This document shows, piece by piece, positions 1 through 11,000 of a stretch of 53,642 bases of DNA (positions within the stretch are counted from its first letter, which is position 1; each line of letters starts with the position of its first letter). The notes under the pieces are model-generated. The model saw nothing but the letters and a program-made list of their open reading frames with translations, had not been told where the DNA came from and made no database searches. The stretch is from the NCBI GenBank assembly GCA_015060165.1, contig SUZC01000014.1, positions 1 to 53,642 on the forward strand, read 5' to 3'. Position numbers and translations under genes: made by a program. This stretch comes from Rikenellaceae bacterium (GTDB lineage Bacteria > Bacteroidota > Bacteroidia > Bacteroidales > Rikenellaceae).

Positions 1-903
1 GGTGCTGCTCAGATGGATGGTGCTATCTTGGTAGTTGCTGCTACTGATGGTCCTATGCCTCAGACTAACGAGCACGTACTTTTGGCTAAGCAGGTAAACG
101 TTCCTCGTATCGTTGTGTTCTTGAACAAGTGCGATATGGTTGACGATGCTGAGATGCTTGACCTCGTTGAGATGGAGGTTCGTGACCTTTTGGCAAAGTA
201 TGATTTCGATGAGGACGCTCCTATCATTCGCGGTTCTGCACTTGGTGGCTTGAATGGCGAGCCTGTTTGGGAGGAGAAGATTATGGAGTTGATGAACTCA
301 GTTGATGAGTATATTCCTATTCCTCCACGTGAGAACGAGAAGCCTTTCTTGATGCCTGTTGAGGACGTATTCTCAATCACAGGTCGTGGTACAGTAGTAA
401 CTGGTCGTATCGAGACTGGTATCATCCACGTAGGTGATCCTGTTGAGATCATCGGTTTGGGTGAGAAGACTTTGACTTCTACTTGTACAGGTGTTGAGAT
501 GTTCCGTAAGCTCCTCGATGAGGGTGAGGCTGGTGATAACGTAGGTTTGTTGATGCGTGGTATCGATAAGAAGGAGGTTAAGCGCGGTATGGTTGTAGCT
601 AAGCCTGGTTCTATCAAGCCACACACTAAGTTCACTGCCGAGGTTTATATCTTGAAGAAGGAAGAGGGTGGTCGTCACACACCATTCCACAACAAGTATC
701 GTCCTCAGTTCTACTTGCGTACTATGGACGTTACAGGTGAGATCGCACTTCCTGATGGCGTAGATATGGTAATGCCTGGTGACCACGTTACTATCACTGT
801 AACTTTGATCTACCCTGTAGCGTTGAACGAGGGTCTTCGTTTCGCAATCCGTGAGGGTGGTCGTACAGTAGGTGCAGGTCAGGTACTTGCAATCGTTGAG
901 TAA
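1..903 (+). CDS. tuf: Elongation factor Tu, 5' end outside window
   Basis: EF-Tu is the GTPase that delivers aminoacyl-tRNA to the ribosomal A site. The reading frame is open from base 1 ([17 protein letters not shown]), so about 93 N-terminal residues carrying the P-loop and the DCPGH motif lie upstream; 300 residues are visible. The G4 motif NKCD is at visible residues 42-45 and the G5 SAL at 79-81, followed by beta-barrel domains 2 and 3, ending in the usual [11 protein letters not shown]. It heads the order tuf, tRNA-Trp, secE, nusG, rplKAJL, rpoBC, which is widespread in bacteria. Identity is certain; the start cannot be seen. Confidence 0.98.
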   Translation, partial: GAAQMDGAILVVAATDGPMPQTNEHVLLAKQVNVPRIVVFLNKCDMVDDAEMLDLVEMEVRDLLAKYDFDEDAPIIRGSALGGLNGEPVWEEKIMELMNSVDEYIPIPPRENEKPFLMPVEDVFSITGRGTVVTGRIETGIIHVGDPVEIIGLGEKTLTSTCTGVEMFRKLLDEGEAGDNVGLLMRGIDKKEVKRGMVVAKPGSIKPHTKFTAEVYILKKEEGGRHTPFHNKYRPQFYLRTMDVTGEIALPDGVDMVMPGDHVTITVTLIYPVALNEGLRFAIREGGRTVGAGQVLAIVE

Positions 904-924
904 TTACTTACGATAAAATACTGA

Positions 925-955
925 GAGAGGGGTTTCCCTCAGGGTTTCCCCTCTC
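925..955 (+). terminator. Hairpin between tuf and tRNA-Trp
   Basis: An 8-bp stem GAGAGGGG/CCCCTCTC (925-932 with 948-955) encloses a smaller CCC/GGG pairing. No T tract follows, so it may be an RNA processing or 3'-end stabilising hairpin between the tuf mRNA and the tRNA rather than a true intrinsic terminator. Confidence 0.5.
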
Positions 956-961
956 ATTAAT

Positions 962-1032
962 AGGAGCATAGTTCAAGGGTAGAATAGCGGTCTCCAAAAC
1001 CGTTGATGGGAGTTCGAATCTCTCTGCTCCTG
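962..1032 (+). tRNA. trnW: tRNA-Trp (anticodon CCA)
   Basis: A complete cloverleaf can be folded. The acceptor stem AGGAGCA pairs with TGCTCCT (962-968 with 1025-1031) and the discriminator base is G1032. The anticodon stem GCGGT/ACCGT encloses the loop CTCCAAA with anticodon CCA, and the T loop is TTCGAAT. No CCA end is encoded. It lies between tuf and secE, a common place for tRNA-Trp in this operon. Confidence 0.96.
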
Positions 1033-1053
1033 CTAATTTATAAATGAACAGTT

Positions 1054-1251
1054 ATGTTTAATTACGTAAAAGAATCCTATAACGAGCTTGTTCAAAAGGT
1101 GAGTTGGCCTTCATTCCCGCAGTTGCAAAGTTCGACAGTAGTCGTAATGGTCGCTTCGGCGATTTTTGCTATTGTGGTGTTGTTGATGGACATTTCATTC
1201 GAGAACATTATGGCCGCAATATATAAGACGTTGGGAAATCTTGGTCGTTAA
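1054..1251 (+). CDS. secE: Preprotein translocase subunit SecE
   Basis: SecE is the small membrane subunit that clamps SecY in the Sec translocon. The protein has 65 residues, typical of the short single-span SecE. An amphipathic N-terminal helix with the conserved VSWPSFPQL segment (residues 16-24) precedes one transmembrane helix at about 28-46. It lies between tRNA-Trp and nusG, the usual secE-nusG pairing, with 19 bases before nusG. Length, motif and position agree. Confidence 0.96.
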   Translation: MFNYVKESYNELVQKVSWPSFPQLQSSTVVVMVASAIFAIVVLLMDISFENIMAAIYKTLGNLGR

Positions 1252-1270
1252 TTGTTGTATATTTTAGACG

Positions 1271-1831
1271 ATGAGCGAAATTAAGAAAGAGTGGTATGTA
1301 GTCCGTGCAATTGGAGGTAAGGAGCAGAAGGTCAAAGAGTATCTTGAGGCCGAAATCCGTCATAACCATTTGGAGGATTATATATCTCAGATTCTGATTC
1401 CCACCGAGAAGGTCTATACCATTCGCAATGGTAAGAAAATCTCAAAGGAGAAGGTCTCTTATCCCGGTTACGTACTGGTTGAGGCGGCCTTTGTAGGACA
1501 AATTCCAATTATCATTCGCAATACTCCTAATGTGCTTGGCTTCTTGGGCGATACCAAGGAAGACAGTCGCAAGATGAACGCTACGCCTCTACGTCCACAG
1601 GAGGTGAGCCGTATTTTGGGTCGTGTCGATGAGCTTAGCTCACAGGAGGAGGAGAACGAGGTTCCATTCGTTGTTGGCGAGATCGTCAAGGTTACAGACG
1701 GTCCATTCTCAAGCTTCCAAGGTACTATTGAGACAGTCGATAACGAGCGTAAGAAGCTTACGGTCTCGGTGAAGATTTTTGGTCGCAAGACTCCAATGGA
1801 GTTGAGCTTCACACAAGTAGAAAAAGAATAA
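1271..1831 (+). CDS. nusG: Transcription elongation/antitermination factor NusG
   Basis: NusG binds RNA polymerase, modulates pausing and termination, and links the polymerase to the ribosome. The 186-residue protein has the NGN domain at about 5-110 (WYVVRAIGGKEQKVKEYLE at the start, YPGYVLVE at 64-71) and the KOW domain at about 135-162 (GEIVKVTDGPFSSFQGTI). Its size and its place between secE and rplK mark it as housekeeping NusG rather than an UpxY-type paralogue. No promoter is visible directly upstream, so it is probably cotranscribed with secE. Confidence 0.97.
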   Translation: MSEIKKEWYVVRAIGGKEQKVKEYLEAEIRHNHLEDYISQILIPTEKVYTIRNGKKISKEKVSYPGYVLVEAAFVGQIPIIIRNTPNVLGFLGDTKEDSRKMNATPLRPQEVSRILGRVDELSSQEEENEVPFVVGEIVKVTDGPFSSFQGTIETVDNERKKLTVSVKIFGRKTPMELSFTQVEKE

Positions 1832-1847
1832 TTAACCAAGGAAAATT

Positions 1848-2288
1848 ATGGCAAAAGAGGTTGCTGCATTTATTAAATTGCAGATTAAAGGTGGTGCTGC
1901 CAATCCTTCACCCCCGGTGGGTCCTGCGTTGGGTTCTAAGGGAGTCAATATTATGGACTTCTGTAAGCAGTTCAATGCGCGCACCCAGGACAAGGCGGGT
2001 AAGGTCCTTCCAGTCATCATTACAGTTTATACAGATAAGTCGTTTGACTTTGTTGTTAAACAGCCGCCAGTAGCCATTCAGCTTAAGGAAGCAGCAAAGG
2101 TTAAGACCGGCTCAGCACAGCCTAACCGTTCAAAGGTAGGTGAGGTGACTTGGGAGCAGGTTAAGGCTATCGCAGAGGACAAGATGCCTGATATGAACTG
2201 CTTTACTATTGAAGCTGCTATGCGTATGATTGCTGGTACTGCACGCAGTATGGGTATCAACGTAGTTGGTGAATTTCCTAACATGTAA
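1848..2288 (+). CDS. rplK: 50S ribosomal protein L11
   Basis: L11 forms part of the GTPase-associated centre at the base of the ribosomal stalk. The 146-residue protein begins in family fashion with lysine- and proline-rich sequence ([20 protein letters not shown], residues 8-27), then [18 protein letters not shown], and ends with the 23S-rRNA-binding domain containing [17 protein letters not shown]. It starts 16 bases after nusG and is followed 13 bases later by rplA. Confidence 0.98.
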   Translation: MAKEVAAFIKLQIKGGAANPSPPVGPALGSKGVNIMDFCKQFNARTQDKAGKVLPVIITVYTDKSFDFVVKQPPVAIQLKEAAKVKTGSAQPNRSKVGEVTWEQVKAIAEDKMPDMNCFTIEAAMRMIAGTARSMGINVVGEFPNM

Positions 2289-2301
2289 TTAAGATTACCA
2301 G

Positions 2302-3000
2302 ATGAGTAAGTTGACAAAAAATCAAAAGGCAGCCTACGCCAAGGTTGAGCCCCACAAGGCATACAAATTGTCTGAGGCAGCATCTCTTCTGAAGGAAATT
2401 ACCTTTACGAAATTTGATGCTTCAGTCGATATCGACGTGCGCTTGGGCGTTGACCCCCGTAAGGCGAACCAGATGGTTCGTGGTGTGGTTACATTGCCTC
2501 ACGGAACAGGTAAGACTGTTCGTGTATTGGTATTGTGTACCCCTGAGAAGGAGGCCGAGGCACAGGCAGCAGGCGCTGATTATGTAGGTTTGGACGAGTA
2601 CGTAGAGAAGATCAAGGGCGGTTGGACCGACGTTGACGTTATTATCTGTACTCCCAACGTAATGGGTAAGGTTGGTGCTTTGGGTCGTATTTTGGGTCCT
2701 CGTGGCCTTATGCCAAACCCCAAGACCGGTACCGTTACTATGGATATTGCTAAAGCCGTTACAGAGGTTAAGGCCGGTAAGATCGACTTCAAGGTTGACA
2801 AGTACGGTATTATCCACACATCGGTAGGTAAGATCTCATTTACACCCGAGCAGATTATCGACAACGCTAAGGAGGTTGTAAATACTATCATTAAGTTGAA
2901 GCCATCGGCTGCGAAGGGTACATATGTATTGAGCATTTACCTTTCAACAACGATGAGCCCCGGCTTGCAGGTAGATCCCAAATCAGTAGAAACGAAGTAA
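2302..3000 (+). CDS. rplA: 50S ribosomal protein L1
   Basis: L1 builds the mobile L1 stalk at the ribosomal E site and in many bacteria represses its own L11-L1 mRNA. The 232-residue protein has the family signatures [20 protein letters not shown] and [19 protein letters not shown], with full domain I/II architecture. It starts 13 bases after rplK and precedes rplJ by 18 bases. No obvious L1 autoregulatory hairpin was identified before rplK, and this was not tested by folding. Confidence 0.98.
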   Translation: MSKLTKNQKAAYAKVEPHKAYKLSEAASLLKEITFTKFDASVDIDVRLGVDPRKANQMVRGVVTLPHGTGKTVRVLVLCTPEKEAEAQAAGADYVGLDEYVEKIKGGWTDVDVIICTPNVMGKVGALGRILGPRGLMPNPKTGTVTMDIAKAVTEVKAGKIDFKVDKYGIIHTSVGKISFTPEQIIDNAKEVVNTIIKLKPSAAKGTYVLSIYLSTTMSPGLQVDPKSVETK

Positions 3001-3004
3001 AGAA

Positions 3005-3009
3005 GGAGG
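3005..3009 (+). promoter_or_regulatory. Unusually strong Shine-Dalgarno site of rplJ
   Basis: GGAGG within AAGGAGGA lies 9 bases before the rplJ ATG at 3019. The other translation starts in this block are A/T-rich and lack such a site, as is usual for Bacteroidota. Confidence 0.7.
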
Positions 3010-3018
3010 ATATAAGAG

Positions 3019-3543
3019 ATGACAAGAGAAGAGAAATTGGCCGTTATCAACGGTCTTGCAGAGCAGCTCAATCAGTACCCTCACTTCTATATTACCAACA
3101 TTGAGGCTTTGAACGCTGAGCAGACTGCAACATTGCGTCGTAAGTGCTTTGAGAACGGTATCAAGCTCGTAGTAGTGAAGAATACCTTGTTCACTAAGGC
3201 ATTGGAGAAGGTTGAGAAGGCCGAGGCTGATTTGGTAAACGTATTGGAGGGTTCAACATCAGTGATGTTCACCGAGACTGGAAAGGCTCCAGCAGTAGTA
3301 ATCAAGGAGTTCCGCAAGTCATGCGATAAGCCAGTATTGAAGGCTGCGTATGTAGAGGGCTGTGTTTACGTAGGTGATAATCAGCTTGACGCTCTTTGTA
3401 ACATTAAGAGCCGTGAGGAGCTTATCGGCGATATCGTTGCTTTGCTCCAGTCACCAGCGAAGAATGTTATTTCTGCATTGCAGGGTAGTGCAGGTCAGAA
3501 GATTGCCGGCTTAGTGAAGGCACTCGAAGAAAGAAACAACTAA
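3019..3543 (+). CDS. rplJ: 50S ribosomal protein L10
   Basis: L10 anchors the L7/L12 dimers to the ribosome and forms the stalk base with L11. The 174-residue protein has the N-terminal 23S-rRNA-binding domain (REEKLAVINGLAEQL, then the KLVVVKNTLFTKALE region) and the C-terminal helix that docks L12 dimers. It is followed by rplL after a 43-base A-rich spacer. Its strong Shine-Dalgarno site sets it apart from its neighbours. Confidence 0.98.
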   Translation: MTREEKLAVINGLAEQLNQYPHFYITNIEALNAEQTATLRRKCFENGIKLVVVKNTLFTKALEKVEKAEADLVNVLEGSTSVMFTETGKAPAVVIKEFRKSCDKPVLKAAYVEGCVYVGDNQLDALCNIKSREELIGDIVALLQSPAKNVISALQGSAGQKIAGLVKALEERNN

Positions 3544-3586
3544 TCAAACAAAAAAAACAAAAAAAACTTAAAAAAATTATACAACT

Positions 3587-3961
3587 ATGGCAGATGTAAA
3601 GGTATTAGCAGAGGAGTTGGTAAACTTGACTGTTAAGGAGGTAAACGAATTGGCTACTATCCTCAAGGAGGAGTATGGTATTGAGCCAGCTGCTGCAGCT
3701 GTTGCAGTTGCTGCTCCTGCTGCTGCAGGTGAGGCTGCTGCTGCTGAGAAGACTTCATTCGACGTTATTTTGAAGAGCGCAGGTCAGGCTAAGCTTCAGG
3801 TAATTAAGGCCGTTAAGGAGGCTGCAGGTTTGTCACTCGGTGATGCTAAGGCATTGGTTGACGCTGCTCCTAAGGCTGTTAAGGAGGGTATCTCTAAGGA
3901 GGAGGCTGAGTCACTCAAGGCTACTCTCGAGGAGGCTGGTGCTGAGGTTGAGCTTAAGTAA
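3587..3961 (+). CDS. rplL: 50S ribosomal protein L7/L12
   Basis: L7/L12 is the multicopy stalk protein that recruits and stimulates translational GTPases. The 124-residue protein has an N-terminal dimerisation domain (1-30), an Ala-rich flexible hinge (about 34-52) and a globular C-terminal domain containing [19 protein letters not shown] and [18 protein letters not shown]. The A-rich leader (3545-3586) without a Shine-Dalgarno site may support the higher translation this multicopy protein needs; that last point is inference. Confidence 0.98.
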   Translation: MADVKVLAEELVNLTVKEVNELATILKEEYGIEPAAAAVAVAAPAAAGEAAAAEKTSFDVILKSAGQAKLQVIKAVKEAAGLSLGDAKALVDAAPKAVKEGISKEEAESLKATLEEAGAEVELK

Positions 3962-3988
3962 TATTTGCTCGAAGTTTTCAGACAACTC

Positions 3989-4028
3989 AGGTATAGAGTT
4001 TACACCGGTGTAAGCTCTATACCTTTTC
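3989..4028 (+). terminator. Strong hairpin terminator/attenuator between rplL and rpoB
   Basis: A long stem pairs GGTATAGAG (3990-3998) with CTCTATACC (4015-4023) and continues through a T/G wobble into TTACACC/GGTGTAA, giving about 15-16 pairs with a very small loop. TTTT and a T-rich stretch follow. Because rpoB has no clear promoter of its own downstream, partial readthrough here probably sets the ratio of L7/L12 to RNA polymerase. E. coli has a known attenuator at the same place. Confidence 0.85.
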
Positions 4029-4083
4029 TAGTCTAAGGATTGGGAGTGCCGCAGAGCTGTGCCCTTTTCTTGGAATTTTTTGA

Positions 4084-4173
4084 TGCTCTCACTGTGTATT
4101 GTACTTGCACTGAGGGCATTAGCGGGATAATAAACTCCCGCACAAATGGGGTGCGCACCCCGTGAGTACTCAC
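4084..4173 (+). promoter_or_regulatory. Structured leader of rpoB: four consecutive hairpins/palindromes
   Basis: Four structures follow each other: 4084-4094 pairs with 4108-4118 (10 of 11 positions); GCGGGA 4122-4127 pairs with TCCCGC 4136-4141; GGGGTGCGCACCCC at 4148-4161 is a perfect palindrome; GTGAGTACTCAC at 4162-4173 is another. They fill most of the space between the rplL terminator and the rpoB ATG at 4197. No TAnnTTTG box is present. Function unknown; likely transcript-level or operator-type control of rpoBC. Confidence 0.6.
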
Positions 4174-4196
4174 ACATCTACAAAATTTGATTTAAG

Positions 4197-7100
4197 ATGT
4201 CCGTATCAACAAAACAACAAAGAATTAGCTTCTCTACAGTGAAGAACAGGGTTCCTTACCCCGACTTGCTGGAGGTACAGCTTAAATCATTCCGCGATTT
4301 TTTCCAGATGGACACTACGGCCGAGAATCGTAAGAACGAGGGTCTCTACAAAGTGTTCCAGGAGAATTTCCCCATCACCGACACCAGAAATAATTTCGTT
4401 CTGGAGTTTATCGACTACTATATTGACCCACCCCGTTACTCTATCGAGGAGTGTTTGGAGCGAGGCTTGACTTACAGTGTTCCCCTTAAGGCTAAATTGA
4501 AGCTCTATTGTACAGACGATGAGCACGAGGATTTTGGCGTAGTAGTACAGGATGTCTACTTCGGCACAATTCCTTATATGACCGATAGAGGTACATTTGT
4601 TTTCAACGGCGCAGAGCGTGTTGTTGTATCGCAGCTGCACCGTTCACCTGGCGTTTTCTTCGGCCAGAGTATGCACACTAATGGTACTAAACTTTACTCA
4701 GCACGTATTATCCCATTCAAGGGTTCATGGATTGAGTTTGCTACCGACATCAACAATGTGATGTATGCGTACATCGACCGTAAGAAGAAATTGCCCGTTA
4801 CTACCTTGTTGCGTGCTATCGGTTTCGAGACCGACCAGCAGATCCTTGAGATTTTCGACCTTGCAGATGAGGTTAAGGTTACTAAGGCAAACTTGAAGAA
4901 GGCCGTAGGTCGCAAGTTGGCTGCACGTATCTTGTCAAGCTGGGTAGAGGATTTCGTTGATGAGGATACAGGTGAGGTAGTGTCTATCGAGCGTAACAAC
5001 GTAATTGTTGATCGTGAGGTAGAACTTACTGAGGATCATATCGATGCCATTCTTGAGAGTGGTGCTAAGACAATTCTTCTTCACAAGGAGAATGCTTCGG
5101 GAATCGATTTCTCTATCATATATAACACCTTGCAGAAGGATCCATGTAACTCGGAGAAGGAGGCCGTTGTCTACATCTATAGGCAGTTGCGCGCTTCGGA
5201 GCCACCCGATGAGTCGACAGCTCGCGATGTAATCGACAAGCTCTTCTTCTCGGATAAGCGTTACGATTTGGGTAATGTAGGTCGCTATCGTATCAATACG
5301 AAGTTGAACCTCGATATAGATCCAGCTATCCGCATCCTTACTCGCGAGGATATCATTGAGATTATTAAATATCTGATTCAGCTTATCAACTCAAAGGCTG
5401 AGGTTGACGATATCGACCACCTTTCAAACCGTCGTGTTCGTACAGTCGGCGAGCAGTTGGCTAATCAGTTCTCGGTAGGTTTCGTACGTATGGCTCGTAC
5501 AATTCGCGAGCGTATGAATGTACGTGACAACGAGGTGTTTACACCAGTTGATTTGATTAATGCCAAGACTTTGTCGAGCGTTGTTAACTCGTTCTTCGGA
5601 ACAAGCCAGCTCTCGCAGTTTATGGACCAGATCAACCCTCTTGCCGAGATTACACATAAGCGTCGTTTGTCGGCCCTCGGTCCTGGTGGTCTTTCTCGTG
5701 ACCGTGCAGGTTTTGAGGTGCGAGACGTACACTATACACACTATGGTCGTCTTTGTCCGATTGAGTCTCCTGAGGGACCTAACATCGGTCTTATCTCGTC
5801 TCTTTGTGTGTATGCAAAGATCTCTGATATGGGATTCATTGAGACTCCATACCGCTCGGTTGAGAATGGTAAGGTCAATATGGATAACAGCCAGATTAAG
5901 TACTACTCTGCTGAGGCTGAGGACGGTCACATCGTAGCACAGTCAAACGAGCAGGTTGATGATGAGGGTAACTTCCTGAATCCCGACCGTATCAAGGCTC
6001 GTGAAGGTGCCGATTTCCCAGTTGTTACTTCGGATGAGGTTACTTTGATGGATGTGGCTCCCAATCAGATTGCATCTATCGCAGCGAGCCTTATTCCATT
6101 CCTTGAGCACGACGATGCTAACCGTGCGTTGATGGGTTCTAACATGATGCGTCAGGCGGTACCTTTGATCACCTGCGAGTCACCTATCGTCGGAACAGGT
6201 ATCGAGAAGGATATGATTACAGATAGCCGTATCCAGATCGTAGCCGAGGGTAATGGAGAGGTTGTGTTTGCTGATGCTACCAAGATTCAGATTCGTTACG
6301 ACCGTACCGAGGAGGAGATTATCTGCTCATTTGCACCAGAGATTACAACTTATGAGTTGCCTCGCTACCGTCGTACAAACCAGAATACAACCGTTACATT
6401 GAAGCCTACAGTTTTGACAGGCGACCGCGTAACGGAGGGTCAGATTATTACCGAGGGTTATTCAACTCAAAATGGCGAGTTGGCATTGGGTCGTAACTTG
6501 AAGGTGGCGTTTATGCCATGGAAGGGTTACAACTTCGAGGATGCTATCGTTATCTCGGAGCGTATCCAGCGTGAGGATATCTTTACATCGGTACACGTTG
6601 ACGAGTATATTATGGAGGTTCGTGATACCAAGCGTGGTGTCGAGGAGCTTACATCGGATATCCCCAACGTTAGCGAGGATGCTACAAAGGATTTGGATGC
6701 CAACGGTATTATTCGTGTAGGTGCTAGCGTTCACCCAGGTGATATCTTGATTGGTAAGATTACACCTAAGGGTGAGAGCGATCCTTCGCCTGAGGAGAAA
6801 CTTTTGCGTGCTATCTTTGGTGATAAGGCAGGTGATGTTAAGGATGCATCGTTGAAGGCCCAGCCTTCATTGCACGGTGTAGTTATCGACACTAAGCTTT
6901 ATAGCCACGCCCAGAAGGAGGGTAAGAAGAGCAAGGCAGCGGAGCGTGCTCAGCTCGAGCAGATCGACCAGAAGTTTGCAAGCGAGGTTGCCGACCTTAC
7001 AAAGGTATTGGTATCGAAGCTTTGGCAGTTGGTCGATGGTAAGAGCGTATCGAACGTTTCGGATTACTTCGGCGTTGAGATTTATGCTCCTGGTACTAAG

Positions 7101-8057
7101 TTCACTCAGAAGATGTTGGAGGATATCGCAACTCGTAATATCGACGACAAGACTGGTGTTGTATCGGGTTACTTGAACCTCGGCACTTGCAAGTGGACAG
7201 GCGATGAGCATTTGGATTCTCTTATCGAGACTACAATTAACAATTATACAATCGAGTGGAAGAAGGCTGATGCACGTATCAAGCGTGAGAAGTATAACCT
7301 CACAAATGGTGATGAGCTTCCTACATCGGGTGTTATCCAGATGGCCAAGGTATATATCGCTAAGAAGCGTAAGCTTAAGGTAGGTGATAAGATGGCGGGT
7401 CGTCACGGTAACAAGGGTATCGTAGCGAAGGTTGTTCGCGATGAGGATATGCCGTTCTTGGAGGATGGTACAATCGTGGATATCTGCTTGAACCCGTTGG
7501 GTGTGCCTTCACGTATGAACTTGGGTCAGATTTACGAGACTGTTCTTGGTTGGGCAGGTCGCGAGTTGGGCTTGAAGTTCGCTACTCCTATCTTCGATGG
7601 TGCTTCTTTGGAGCAGATCAACGAGTACACAGCTCAGGCAGGTGTACCACGTAGCGGTCGTACATACCTCTACGATGGTGGTACAGGCGAGAAGTTCGAC
7701 CAGCCGGCTACTGTGGGTGTGATCTATATGCTTAAGTTGGGCCATATGATCGATGACAAGATGCACGCACGTTCAATCGGTCCGTACTCACTCATTACCC
7801 AGCAGCCGTTGGGTGGTAAGGCTCAGTTCGGAGGTCAGCGTTTTGGTGAGATGGAGGTTTGGGCATTGGAGGGCTTCGGTGCTGCCAATATCCTACAGGA
7901 GATTCTTACTATCAAGTCTGATGATGTGATGGGTCGTGCTAAGGCTTACGAGGCTATCGTTAAGGGTGACAATCTGCCACGTCCGGGTGTTCCCGAGGCT
8001 ATGAACGTGTTGTTGCACGAGTTGCGCGGTTTGGCACTCTCGGTTAAGCTCGAATAA
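4197..8057 (+). CDS. rpoB: DNA-directed RNA polymerase subunit beta
   Basis: RpoB is the beta subunit of RNA polymerase and forms one half of the active-site cleft. The 1286-residue protein is of the size expected for Bacteroidota. The rifampicin region [12 protein letters not shown] is at residues 467-478, followed by [13 protein letters not shown]; the Asp, His and Ser commonly mutated in resistant strains are all wild type. Conserved [12 protein letters not shown] and the C-terminal [14 protein letters not shown] switch region are present. It is followed after 40 bases by rpoC. Transcription probably depends on readthrough from rplL. Confidence 0.99.
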   Translation: MSVSTKQQRISFSTVKNRVPYPDLLEVQLKSFRDFFQMDTTAENRKNEGLYKVFQENFPITDTRNNFVLEFIDYYIDPPRYSIEECLERGLTYSVPLKAKLKLYCTDDEHEDFGVVVQDVYFGTIPYMTDRGTFVFNGAERVVVSQLHRSPGVFFGQSMHTNGTKLYSARIIPFKGSWIEFATDINNVMYAYIDRKKKLPVTTLLRAIGFETDQQILEIFDLADEVKVTKANLKKAVGRKLAARILSSWVEDFVDEDTGEVVSIERNNVIVDREVELTEDHIDAILESGAKTILLHKENASGIDFSIIYNTLQKDPCNSEKEAVVYIYRQLRASEPPDESTARDVIDKLFFSDKRYDLGNVGRYRINTKLNLDIDPAIRILTREDIIEIIKYLIQLINSKAEVDDIDHLSNRRVRTVGEQLANQFSVGFVRMARTIRERMNVRDNEVFTPVDLINAKTLSSVVNSFFGTSQLSQFMDQINPLAEITHKRRLSALGPGGLSRDRAGFEVRDVHYTHYGRLCPIESPEGPNIGLISSLCVYAKISDMGFIETPYRSVENGKVNMDNSQIKYYSAEAEDGHIVAQSNEQVDDEGNFLNPDRIKAREGADFPVVTSDEVTLMDVAPNQIASIAASLIPFLEHDDANRALMGSNMMRQAVPLITCESPIVGTGIEKDMITDSRIQIVAEGNGEVVFADATKIQIRYDRTEEEIICSFAPEITTYELPRYRRTNQNTTVTLKPTVLTGDRVTEGQIITEGYSTQNGELALGRNLKVAFMPWKGYNFEDAIVISERIQREDIFTSVHVDEYIMEVRDTKRGVEELTSDIPNVSEDATKDLDANGIIRVGASVHPGDILIGKITPKGESDPSPEEKLLRAIFGDKAGDVKDASLKAQPSLHGVVIDTKLYSHAQKEGKKSKAAERAQLEQIDQKFASEVADLTKVLVSKLWQLVDGKSVSNVSDYFGVEIYAPGTKFTQKMLEDIATRNIDDKTGVVSGYLNLGTCKWTGDEHLDSLIETTINNYTIEWKKADARIKREKYNLTNGDELPTSGVIQMAKVYIAKKRKLKVGDKMAGRHGNKGIVAKVVRDEDMPFLEDGTIVDICLNPLGVPSRMNLGQIYETVLGWAGRELGLKFATPIFDGASLEQINEYTAQAGVPRSGRTYLYDGGTGEKFDQPATVGVIYMLKLGHMIDDKMHARSIGPYSLITQQPLGGKAQFGGQRFGEMEVWALEGFGAANILQEILTIKSDDVMGRAKAYEAIVKGDNLPRPGVPEAMNVLLHELRGLALSVKLE

Positions 8058-8097
8058 TAATAAGTAGGTATAATAAAAGTAAAGAGATTTTTGTATT

Positions 8098-11000
8098 ATG
8101 TCAATCAAAGATAATAAGCAACAAAACGGTTACAGCCATATTTCGATTGGTCTGGCTTCTCCTGAGGAGATTCTGGCACAGTCGAGCGGTGAGGTTTTGA
8201 AGCCCGAAACTATCAACTATCGTACCTACAAGCCCGAGCGAGATGGTCTTTTCTGTGAGCGCATCTTTGGTCCTGTGAAGGATTATGAGTGCCACTGCGG
8301 TAAGTATAAGAGAATTCGCTATAAGGGTATCGTCTGCGACCGATGCGGTGTAGAGGTTACCGAGAAGAAGGTACGTCGTGAGCGTATGGGTCACATCTCG
8401 TTGGTTGTGCCCGTAGTACACATCTGGTATTTCCGCTCATTGCCCTCAAAGATTGGTTACCTGTTGGGTATTCCTACCAAGAAGTTGGAGTCTATCATCT
8501 ACTACGAGCGTTACGTTGTGCTCAACGCCGGTCAGGCAGCAGAGCAGGGTATCGAGCGTTTGCAGACTTTGGCTGAGAAGGAGTATTTGGATGTTTTGGC
8601 AGCTTTGCCAAAGGGTAATCAGGCTTTGGACGATAGCGATCCTAATAAGTTTGTTGCCAAGATGGGAGGTGAGGCAATCTACGAGCTTTTGCAGCAGGTA
8701 GATTTGGATTCAATGTCGTATGCATTGCGTCACAAGGCTTCAACCGAGACATCTCAGCAGCGTAAGAGCGAGGCATTGAAGCAGTTGAACGTAATCGAGT
8801 CGTTCCGTGCTTCAAATGGTCAGAACAAGCCCGAGTGGATGGTTCTGAACGTTATCCCCGTTATTCCACCTGAGTTGCGTCCGTTGGTTCCACTGGATGG
8901 AGGTCGTTTCGCAACATCGGATTTGAACGATTTGTATCGTCGAGTAATTATCCGTAACAACCGCTTGAAGCGTCTTATTGAGATTAAGGCTCCTGAGGTT
9001 ATCTTGCGTAATGAGAAGCGTATGTTGCAGGAGGCTGTCGACTCATTGTTCGACAACTCTCGTAAGAGCAACGCTGTCAAGAACGAGAGCAACCGTCCTT
9101 TGAAGTCGTTGTCAGACTCATTGAAGGGTAAGCAGGGTCGTTTCCGTCAGAACTTGTTGGGTAAGCGTGTTGACTACTCGGCTCGTTCGGTAATCGTCGT
9201 AGGTCCAGAGCTCAAGATGCACGAGATGGGTATTCCTAAGGATATGGCAGCCGAGCTTTACAAGCCGTTCGTTATCCGTAAGCTCATCGAGCGTGGAATC
9301 GTTAAGACTGTTAAGTCAGCAAAGAAGATAATTGATCGCAAGGATCCTGTAATTTGGGGTATTTTGGAGAACGTTATCAAGGGTCACCCAGTTCTTATGA
9401 ACCGTGCTCCGACCCTTCACCGATTGGGTATCCAGGCATTCCAGCCTAAGCTCATCGAGGGTAAGGCAATGCAGTTGCACCCATTGGCTTGTACTGCGTT
9501 CAACGCCGACTTCGATGGTGACCAGATGGCGGTTCACTTGCCACTCGGCAATGCGGCTATTTTGGAGGCTCAGATTTTGATGTTGGGTTCACACAACGTC
9601 CTTAACCCTGCCAATGGTGCGCCTATCACAGTGCCTTCGCAGGATATGGTCTTGGGTCTTTACTATATCACCAAGCCCCGCAAGGGTAGCAAGGGTGAGG
9701 GATTGGTATTCTACGGTCCCGAGGAGGCAATTATTGCTTACAACGAGAAACGTGCTGCATTGCACGCAATCGTGAAGTGCGTAGTTCGTGATGTTGACGA
9801 GAATGGCCAGCCATTCGAGGAGTTGAAGGAGACTACAATTGGTCGAATCCTCTTCAACCAGGTTGTTCCCGAAGAGGTAGGATACATCAATACAATCCTT
9901 ACCAAGAAGTCGTTGCGTGATATTATCGCCGTAGTTTTGAAGAAGGCAGGTGCCGATAAGGTGGCTAAGTTCTTGGATGATATCAAGAATATGGGTTATC
10001 GTATGGCATTCCAGGGCGGATTGTCGTTTAACCTCGACGCAGTGGTTATCCCTGAGTCAAAGCACGATTTGGTGCAGGAGGGTTACGATAAGGCCGATGC
10101 CATTATGGAGGACTATAATATGGGTCTTATCACCAACAACGAGCGTTACAACCAGATTATTGACGTATGGACAAACATCAACAATAAGCTCACCAAGCAG
10201 GTTATTGATACCTTGGTTAAAGACCAGGATGGTTTCAACCCTGTATATATGATGCTTGACTCTGGAGCCCGTGGTTCTAAGGAGCAGATTCGTCAGCTCT
10301 CTGGTATGCGTGGATTGATGGCAAAGCCACAGAAGTCAGGTGTTGAAGGTGGTCAGCAGGTTATCGAGAACCCGATCCTCTCGAACTTTAAGGAGGGTCT
10401 TTCAGTGTTGGAGTACTTTATTTCTACTCACGGTGCTCGTAAGGGTTTGGCCGATACAGCGTTGAAGACTGCCGATGCAGGTTACTTGACACGTCGTTTG
10501 GTGGATGTTGCACAGGATGTAATTATCAACGAGGTTGATTGTGGCACATTGCGTGGTTTGACAGCTACTGCTATCAAGCGTAACGATGACGTTGTGCAGA
10601 CTCTCTACGATCGTATCTTGGGTCGTACAGCTTTGAACGATATAATTCACCCCATCACAGGTGAGATTATGTGCAAGGCAGGTGAGGAGATCACCGAGGA
10701 GATCGCCGAGGCAATCGATAAGTCTCCATTGGAGTCAGTAGAGATTCGTTCGGTACTTACTTGTGAGGCTCGTCACGGAGTATGTGCTAAGTGTTATGGT
10801 CGTAATCTTGCGACTGCCCGTATGGTTCAGAAGGGTGAGGTTGTTGGAGTTATCGCGGCACAGTCTATCGGTGAGCCAGGTACTCAGCTTACACTTCGTA
10901 CGTTCCACGTCGGTGGTGTTGCGGGTGGTACTACTGTTGAGACAAATGTTGTATCGAAGTATGAGGGTCGTTTGGAGATCGACGAGTTGCGTACGATTAA

